NCBI GenBank assembly: GCA_021205005.1
Contig: JAJPYK010000290.1
Coordinates: 1 to 9,786 of the forward strand
Source of the DNA: Paraprevotella sp.
Lineage (GTDB): Bacteria; Bacteroidota; Bacteroidia; Bacteroidales; Bacteroidaceae
Direction: 5' to 3'
Length of the DNA: 9,786 nt
In this document: positions 1-6,300 of the stretch, piece after piece
Layout: every line of letters begins with the position of its first letter
Position numbering within the stretch: the first letter of the stretch is position 1
The notes under the pieces: generated by a model
Seen by the model: the letters and a program-made list of their open reading frames with translations, nothing else
Told to the model about the DNA's origin: nothing
Database searches by the model: none
Position numbers and translations under genes: made by a program

Positions 1-1382
1 TCACGGACGTGGCCGACCGGTTGGGCATGGAATGCTATGTGGTGGGCGGATACGTGCGCGATCTTTTTTTGGAACGTCCCTCCAAGGACATTGATGTGGT
101 GACGGTGGGGAGCGGCATTAAGTTGGCCCGCGCTTTGGCCGAAAAGCTCGGGCGGGGAGCGCACCTGAGCGTATTCAGTAATTTCGGTACGGCACAGGTC
201 CAGTTCCGGGGACATGAAGTGGAGTTCGTGGGCGCACGTAAGGAGAGTTACAGCAGGGATTCGCGCAAGCCTGTGGTGGAGGACGGTACGTTGGAAGACG
301 ACCAGAACCGCCGTGACTTTACCATCAATGCCATGGCCGTATGCCTGAATCGGGCGCGTTTGGGTGAATTGGTAGACCCCTTTGACGGGGTGTGGGATCT
401 GGAGGACCGCCTGATTCGCACGCCTCTCGATCCGGACGTGACCTTTAGCGACGACCCTTTGCGCATGATGCGCTGTGTGCGTTTTGCCACCCAACTGAAT
501 TTCCACATAGATGAGGAAACGTTCGATGCGCTGGAGCGCAACCGCGAGCGTATCGGCATCATTTCGCGCGAGCGCATCTCCGATGAGTTGAACAAGATCA
601 TGAAGACGCCTACGCCTTCCAAGGGTTTTGTGGAGCTGTCGCGTTGCGGCCTTCTGCCGCTCATCTTTCCGGAGCTTTCGGCGATGGAAGGGGTGACGAA
701 AGTGAACGGCCGCGCCCATAAGGACAACTTCTATCATACGCTGGAGGTGCTGGACAACGTATGTCGCCGCTCGGATAACCTGTGGCTGCGTTGGGCCGCG
801 TTGCTCCACGACATCGGCAAACCCCGTACGAAACGGTACGACCCCGTGGTGGAATGGACTTTTCATAACCACAATTTCGTCGGGGTGAAAATGGTGGCCG
901 ACATTTTTCGGCGGATGAAGTTACCCATGAATGAGAAGATGAAGTACGTGCAGAAATTAGTGGAACTGCACATGCGTCCTATCGTGATTGCCGACGAGGA
1001 GGTGACGGATTCGGCCGTGCGTCGTTTGCTTTTCGAGGCCGGTGACGATATTGAGGACTTGATGACGCTTTGCGAGGCGGACATCACCTCGAAGAATGCC
1101 CAGCGTAAGCAACGTTTTTTGGATAATTTCAAATTGGTGCGTCAGAAGTTGGTGGATCTGGAGGAGCGCGACCGCGTGCGCAATTTCCAGCCTCCGGTGA
1201 CCGGAGAGGAGATCATGACGGTGTTCGGTTTGCAACCCTGTCGGGAGGTGGGCAGTCTGAAGAGCGCCATCAAGGATGCCATTCTCGACGGGGCGATACC
1301 CAACGAGCACGATGCCGCCTTTGATTTCATGCTCCAAAGGGCGAAAGCGATGGGGCTTACGCCTGTGGGCGAACAATGCTGA
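1..1382 (+). CDS. CCA tRNA nucleotidyltransferase-like protein with HD domain, 5'-partial
   Basis: Class II nucleotidyltransferase/poly(A) polymerase family protein fused to an HD domain; the expected role is adding or repairing the 3' CCA end of tRNA in the cytoplasm. Numbering from the GTG at 9, I see the nucleotide-binding motif GGYVRD (13-18), the metal-binding pair D27 and D29 in KDIDVV, a probable third carboxylate E72 in VEFVGARKESY, the RRDFTINAMA motif (101-110), DPFDG (123-127) and the DPLRMMRCVRFA helix (149-160). The HD domain follows, with H243 and the LLHDIGKP motif (H267, D268). The frame is open to the left edge, and homologues carry roughly 20 more residues before ADRLG, so the GTG at 9 is probably an internal valine and the true start lies outside the window. 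It ends with TGA at 1380-1382 and converges on sprA. The family assignment is firm. Whether it adds CCA, only part of it, or A tails cannot be read from sequence, and the HD domain could add phosphohydrolase activity. Confidence 0.94.
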   Translation, partial: TDVADRLGMECYVVGGYVRDLFLERPSKDIDVVTVGSGIKLARALAEKLGRGAHLSVFSNFGTAQVQFRGHEVEFVGARKESYSRDSRKPVVEDGTLEDDQNRRDFTINAMAVCLNRARLGELVDPFDGVWDLEDRLIRTPLDPDVTFSDDPLRMMRCVRFATQLNFHIDEETFDALERNRERIGIISRERISDELNKIMKTPTPSKGFVELSRCGLLPLIFPELSAMEGVTKVNGRAHKDNFYHTLEVLDNVCRRSDNLWLRWAALLHDIGKPRTKRYDPVVEWTFHNHNFVGVKMVADIFRRMKLPMNEKMKYVQKLVELHMRPIVIADEEVTDSAVRRLLFEAGDDIEDLMTLCEADITSKNAQRKQRFLDNFKLVRQKLVDLEERDRVRNFQPPVTGEEIMTVFGLQPCREVGSLKSAIKDAILDGAIPNEHDAAFDFMLQRAKAMGLTPVGEQC

Positions 1383-1393
1383 CGGCAGGTCCG

Positions 1394-1481
1394 TTTTTCA
1401 ATCTGCGGAGATTGATTTCTCAATCTGCGGCAAACGATTTTTCAATCTGCGGAGAAAAATTTTCCGATCTGCGCCGAACGT
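1394..1481. repeat. Four tandem imperfect 22-bp repeats
   Basis: Starting 12 nt after the nucleotidyltransferase stop codon, four head-to-tail 22-bp units lie at 1394-1415, 1416-1437, 1438-1459 and 1460-1481. The core TCAATCTGCGG is identical in the first three units (1398, 1420 and 1442), and ATCTGCG recurs in all four at exact 22-bp spacing (1401, 1423, 1445, 1467). Units 1 and 3 match at 19 of 22 bases; unit 4 is the most diverged. Unit 1 also holds a perfect inverted repeat, TCAATCT (1398-1404) and AGATTGA (1409-1415), around GCGG. The same AGATTGA can instead pair with TCAATCT of unit 2 (1420-1426). The period is not a multiple of three and stops occur, so this is not a coding repeat. 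A decayed fifth copy may begin near 1481 (TTTTCCGA). Function is unknown: it could be slipped-strand duplication, a protein-binding array, or 3'-UTR structure. Confidence 0.85.
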
Positions 1482-1542
1482 TTTCCGAGTAGTTCCAGTA
1501 CGTTTCTGACTATGGCGGTTTGCCGTGGACGGATGGAGATAT

Positions 1543-1600
1543 AAAAATGCTCCGTTCCCTTTCCGGTGTCTGTACGACCGGTGGGGAACGGAGTATTTTC
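1543..1600. terminator. Bidirectional Rho-independent terminator between convergent genes
   Basis: A long inverted repeat pairs 1544-1560 with 1583-1599, including two G-T wobbles. The GC-rich core is GCTCCGTTCCC on the left against GGGAACGGAGT on the right. A further inner stem CCGGT/ACCGG (1563-1567 with 1577-1581) is capped by a 9-nt loop. The stem is flanked by an A-tract on the left and TTTT on the right, so either strand's transcript gives a hairpin followed by a U-run. The run is longer for the minus-strand transcript. It lies 27 nt past the sprA stop and about 160 nt past the nucleotidyltransferase stop, as expected for a shared terminator of converging transcripts. Confidence 0.87.
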
Positions 1601-1626
1601 GTAGGGGGAGGGGAGTCTGGACAGGC

Positions 1627-3336
1627 TCATCGGGTGAGCGAGAAACGCAGACTGAAACCGAAATCCTGCGTGATGGTAGGATAAGAGTTGGACGACAGCA
1701 GCGGCTGGTTGCGCTGGCGGTCGTAATAGAGACTGAACGTGACGTAACGGCTCATGGTGTAGTCTGCGCTGAAAGAGGCTTTGATGGCCTTGTTTCCGCT
1801 GGTAGCCTCGGAGAGCGACGTCTGGATATTGCGTGTGATGGCATCTTGGTTACGGAACGAGAAGTCGAAACGCAGGTTCAGGTCGTGACTGATGACGCGG
1901 CTGTTGGTCTTCTTGTTTGTCGTGCTGCGGCTGGCATTGCGGTTGTTGGCCGTGCTGCTCGTCTTTATGCCACCGCCGTTGTTGCCGGCCGCTTTTTTCC
2001 TTTTTCCGCCGAATATCGACGAGAATTTGAAATCGTTGATCTTATATCCCCATCCTACCACGAAGTCGTTGCTGCAAGCCTCGTTCAACTGCGCGGCGGT
2101 CATGCTCAGGGTCAGTACGCGCGTTTTGCGGTACTCCACTTTGAACGTCATGTTATTGTTCAGGGTCATGTCCAGTCCGGCCAGCGGTGCGAAAGCCTCG
2201 TTGATCGAAACGCTGCTGATGTCGTACATACTGCTGGGGATAATGGAATTGTCGGTGGTATTCTGTATGAATCCCAGGCCGCCCATGTATTCCATCCAAC
2301 TGCTGTACGTGTTGTATGCTCCGATGGAGTATACGCTCTTGTAAGAGTGATTGAGGGTGACGCTCTTGAAGTGGTCCCTGATCCACGGCAGGTAGACCAG
2401 TCCTTTGTAGGACACACTCCAGTTGGGCAGCATCCGGGCCAGGCTGGGGAAGATGTCGAGCGGCGATTTGATGTTGCTTCCTCCTGTGTAGGCGGCCAGG
2501 AAGGCGGGGATCATCACGTCGGACGAGTATTTGTCCACGGTACCGTTGGCCGGATCGAATTTGCCGTGAAGCCCCGTGGCCTCCGGATAGACAGCGTTGG
2601 CATAGCGTGCTTCCACCCGTTGCTGGAAGGTGTTCAGGTATTGCTGGAAACGGGAGAAGGTTTTGCTGCTGTATCCGTTGCTGGCGTCTCCGCGGCTTTC
2701 AAAAGCCGATTTGATGGAGATGGTGGTCATGGTGAAACTTCCGCTTTGCGTGGTGGGCATTCCGGCATACATATATTGTATGCTCTTGTTGCTGTTCACC
2801 GTCCGGCTGGCCGACAAGTCGATTTTCAGGTCGGGTATCGGTTCGAGCGTAGCCTTGATTTGCAAGTCCTCCATGGCGTTGGTCGTGGCCGGCGTGCTGA
2901 TGCTGTCGTTGTTGAGCAGCCATCCGCGTTCGTTGGCCTTGTCGATATAGCTGTCTCCGGTGAAGCCGAACGCGAAGTCGAGTCCCGGTTGCATGCTTCC
3001 GCCCATACGTTGACCGAGCATGTCGCCCACATTGGGTAGGAAGCCCGGCAGCGACATGGCGTAGGTATTGCGGTAGCTGACGCTGACATTGCGCACCATC
3101 ATCAGGAAGCGTGTGGCTCCTTGCAGGTAGGGATACCAGGGTTGGTCTTTGGCCTTGGCTTTGGCCATGACGTTGACTCTCAGTTTAATGCTGTCCAAGT
3201 TGAGGATTCGTATTTTGTTCTTGTCCAATTTCTTGTATTGGATGGGATAACGGTGTCCGGCGGAATCCACGGCCGTGACCCGTATTCGTTTGCTTTGCTG
3301 GTTGTGGGTCAGGTCTACTGTCGTATCGGGGTTCAT
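1627..3336 (-). CDS. sprA: SprA C-terminal part (569 residues), separated by the premature stop
   Basis: This ORF is the direct in-frame continuation of SprA after the TGA at 3346-3348. It opens with MNPDTTVDLTHNQQSKRI and a strand-rich section ending DKNKIRI, then a conserved-looking block with RFLMMVRNVSVSY and LPGFLPNVGDMLGQ (about residues 75-115). Further barrel strands follow, up to the terminal strand DFGFSLRFSLTR, a plausible barrel closure. A second low-complexity stretch rich in Lys, Asn, Ser and Gly (full-length residues 2403-2442, positions 1891-2010) probably forms an exposed loop. The ATG at 3336 is the first possible restart, 9 nt after the TGA, and could be used by terminating ribosomes. 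A protein made that way would have no signal peptide and should stay in the cytoplasm. Three further codons (E, V, I) between the stop and this ATG belong to the ancestral frame. It ends with TGA, followed 27 nt later by the shared terminator. I regard it as part of one broken gene, not an independent gene. Confidence 0.9.
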   Translation of the reverse strand: MNPDTTVDLTHNQQSKRIRVTAVDSAGHRYPIQYKKLDKNKIRILNLDSIKLRVNVMAKAKAKDQPWYPYLQGATRFLMMVRNVSVSYRNTYAMSLPGFLPNVGDMLGQRMGGSMQPGLDFAFGFTGDSYIDKANERGWLLNNDSISTPATTNAMEDLQIKATLEPIPDLKIDLSASRTVNSNKSIQYMYAGMPTTQSGSFTMTTISIKSAFESRGDASNGYSSKTFSRFQQYLNTFQQRVEARYANAVYPEATGLHGKFDPANGTVDKYSSDVMIPAFLAAYTGGSNIKSPLDIFPSLARMLPNWSVSYKGLVYLPWIRDHFKSVTLNHSYKSVYSIGAYNTYSSWMEYMGGLGFIQNTTDNSIIPSSMYDISSVSINEAFAPLAGLDMTLNNNMTFKVEYRKTRVLTLSMTAAQLNEACSNDFVVGWGYKINDFKFSSIFGGKRKKAAGNNGGGIKTSSTANNRNASRSTTNKKTNSRVISHDLNLRFDFSFRNQDAITRNIQTSLSEATSGNKAIKASFSADYTMSRYVTFSLYYDRQRNQPLLSSNSYPTITQDFGFSLRFSLTR

Positions 3337-3348
3337 GATGACTTCTCA
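3334..3348 (-). other. Premature in-frame TGA in sprA with restart ATG 9 nt downstream
   Basis: On the minus strand the codons read AAA GGA TTT TCC TGA GAA GTC ATC ATG AAC, with TGA at 3348-3346 and ATG at 3336-3334 in the same frame. A single substitution from CGA or AGA (Arg), GGA (Gly) or TGG (Trp) could have produced the stop; Arg is my guess from the basic surroundings. A frameshift cannot explain it, because both sides are in one frame. The purine run GAGAAG overlapping the stop is at most a weak Shine-Dalgarno for the ATG. Confidence 0.9.
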
Positions 3349-6300
3349 GGAAAATCCTTTGAATCTGGTGTTATTCACCTTGGCGTTAGCCGTACCCTTG
3401 GCGTTGTCGGCCGGTTTTTGGCTCGGATTGCCCTTCTCGTCTTTATTTTGTCCGTTCTGGTTTTGTGCCGCGGCCTCCTTCGCTCTTTTGGCCTGCGCTT
3501 TTTCGCGGTTGCTCTTGTCTTTGGCTTTCTGTCGCTCGGCGGAGGAGAATTTCTTGTTGACTTCTTTCAGGAAGGGGGAGAAATTATACAGCGTTTCCAG
3601 ATCGAAGCGTCCGTTTACGGTGACGGCACGCTGGTTCGTGATGGTATTGCCGTAAGAAGATCCGTCTTCCAGCTCCATGCCGCGCTCCCAGGAATAGTCG
3701 GCGGTGTAATTGCCGTCGGCCGCGATCCAGGAGAAACACGGGATCTTGTCGAACGGCACCTTGTAGGATGCCGTGAAGTCCTGCTGATAGTCAAGCGGGG
3801 TGCCGAAGCCTTTGATGCTATGCCATACGGAGTCTTTCCAAGCTGCGTATTGGTCGGCATAGAGATCTTTGTTCACCGGTACGTTAGGCTCTTCTATTTC
3901 GGCATGTGTGGCCGAGTTGAACGTGAAATGCAGGTTTTTGGTCAGGTCCCATTTCAGGCTGAAATCCCGGTTCCATAGAAATTCGTTGGAGAAGGACAGC
4001 GGGAGCGACATGGGGTCTTCCAGATTGTCGATGTCACGTTCCTGGTATTCATAATAGTTGCGCAGGATGTTCGTGTCGAAGCTGATGCTTTGCGGCAGGT
4101 AATTGAGGTTCTGGTCGCGGATGATGTCCCACCATTTGCTTTTGCTCTTGATTCGTTTCTTGAACGGCTCGAAGGGCTTGTATTCCGGCGAGTAGCTGTA
4201 ATTGAATGATCCGTTCCAGTTTTTCTCCGTTTCCCATGCTGTGGTCTCCCCCGTCTTGTTGGATTCGCTGTAAGAGTAGCTGACCGAGAAGTTAGCCGGG
4301 TCATAGGGCATGGGGTGCTTGGGCGTGGCCACGTTGAACTTCACGTTGCTCAGACTGAAGTTCTTGTTGGTGGTCTTCGTCGTAGTCAGGCTCGTCAGGG
4401 ATTCTTTTTCGTGTTTCGTCGTGCAGGCGTCCAGTGCGTCTTTCAGCAGCATGTCCGTGTCGAGCGGATTATATTTCGGCTTGATGACTTCCTTGTTGTA
4501 CGAGTAATAGATGGGTGCCGTGAAGTGAATCTTTTCCGGCAGGAGTTTACCCAATTCAAAGTTGGTGGTAATGCTGTAATTGTACGTATCTTCCAGATTG
4601 CGCTCGCTTACGGCATCTTCTATCCCTCCGAATCCGGCCGTTTCCATGTGTCCGGTCAGATTGACGGAACCAAGGTCGGACAGTTGTACGTTCAGCGATC
4701 CTTGTGCGGCCCATCCGCCATCGTTACTGTATTCTTGCAGACGTAGTTCGTTGGTCCAGACTTCGACGGACTTTGTTTCGCGCGAGTTGTTGCGTATACC
4801 GATCATGATGGTTTTCACTTCGCCCAGCGTCGGATTTCCCATGATGCTGATCTTGTTGTTCGGGCGGTCGTTGTCGTACATGGAATAAAGAGTGGTCAGA
4901 TTGGTCTTTCCGAGGCTCTTTTCCCGGTTACGTGCCTGTTTCACGTCCGTGAATACAGAGAGATTGATGTCCACCATGTTCTCTTTAGGCCATACGGCAA
5001 GGCATTGGTCGGCGGAATACGTATCATACCGTCCGGCTGCCGTCAGCTTCAGAGGTATTTCATATTCGTAGAAATTATTCTTATAGTCCGAACCGAGGCG
5101 GATGAATACGCTGGTTTGATTGTCCTCCGTTTCGGTCACGTTCTCGGCCAGGGCATTGGCATGGACGAACATTTGGAGGTGTTTGTATTGTCGCATGTCC
5201 AGATTCGTGTTCTTATACACCGCCCGTGCATCTCCTGTGGCCAGGTTTCTGACGGTCAGCGATAAGGCTTGCTCGTTGTCTTCGGCCAGTTGGCTTTGCG
5301 ACGGGTCTACGACACGACTGATGCCCGGAGGCAGTACATAGTTCACCGGTGTCTTGTCGTTGTTCTCTTCGATATTGACAGCCGAGATTTCCATGCTTCC
5401 GGTCGTGGTCGGCATTTCGCCGGAATAAAGGGCCTGATCATAAGAACGCCATTCGGCTTTTACCAGATCCAGCGTGGCGAAACGCAGGATGACGGGCTGT
5501 TCGAAATCGGTAAGGAACATGCGCATGAAACGGATGCTTGTGAAGTCGTTGATGTTGCCGACTTTTTTCTGGTATTCGGTCAAGGGGACGCGGAACTGAT
5601 ACCAATTCACCTCTTCGGTGTTACCGTTGCGCAGTTTGACGCTGGCCGTGCGCTTGTCTACAATATAGTTCTGCCCCACGACGAAGTCCTCGGGGCGGAT
5701 GCTGATGCGGTATTGATAATACTTCTCATACTCGTTCAGGGTATAATCCTGGTTGATGTCCTCCACATCGGGTGTGGTCTTGTAAGACGTGTCGTAGGAT
5801 TCTTTGGCGTTTTCGTGCGACCGTGAGTTGCCTTCCGGCAAGTCGATATATTTGTAACGGTCCAGAATGCTGCGCTGCTGACTGTCATAGTCCGAGCCTC
5901 GGAAGTAATGGTAATCGTCACCTGCGGGGTCGTTGACTAAAGAGTCGTACACTTGCGGACTGACTTTCCCTTGTACGGCCGCCAGGAACTCCTTATAGGC
6001 GCCGAAAGTCTTTTCCTCCGTGCTGCTCAAACCGTTCAAACCGATATCCTGTCGCTCTCGTGCGCCCGACTCGTTGTTGAACGCATAGACTACGCTGGTG
6101 GTATTCGGGACCCGTCCCCATGCCGTTTCCGTGTAGTAACTGGAATTGCCGTCGATAGGCATTCCGCTTTCAAAGAATTTTTTCCCGTCGTGAAGAATAT
6201 CCTCGCTCACTTCACCTAAATCTATATAGAAGTCACCGCCGTAGTCGCCCCCCTTGTCACGGGTATAAATGAACGGGTCGAGCAACCAGAATTCTACATA

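Noticed and set aside
1394..1481. 22-bp repeats as a CRISPR array
   Set aside because: The units are directly adjacent with no unique spacers of regular length, the repeats are imperfect, and no cas gene is nearby.
1276..1509. Small 77-codon plus-strand ORF overlapping the end of the nucleotidyltransferase gene and the repeats
   Set aside because: It is an out-of-frame overlap running through the 22-bp repeats. The period is not divisible by three, so no peptide repeat is kept, and no homology is recognisable.
1525..3039. Long plus-strand open frame (504 codons) antisense to the sprA C-terminal part
   Set aside because: It has no recognisable domain and lies entirely opposite conserved SprA barrel sequence, beginning inside the terminator region. 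It is explained by codon bias of the real gene on the other strand.
3346..3348. TGA in sprA read as selenocysteine or as part of a recoded genetic code
   Set aside because: The nucleotidyltransferase gene and the natural sprA end both use TGA as stop. Recoding would extend SprA past its conserved terminal strand into the terminator. I see no convincing SECIS-type hairpin just after the TGA, and SprA is not a known selenoprotein family.
3334..3348. Programmed frameshift at the sprA break
   Set aside because: Sequence before and after the TGA is in the same frame, so a shift of one base would lose, not restore, the SprA frame.
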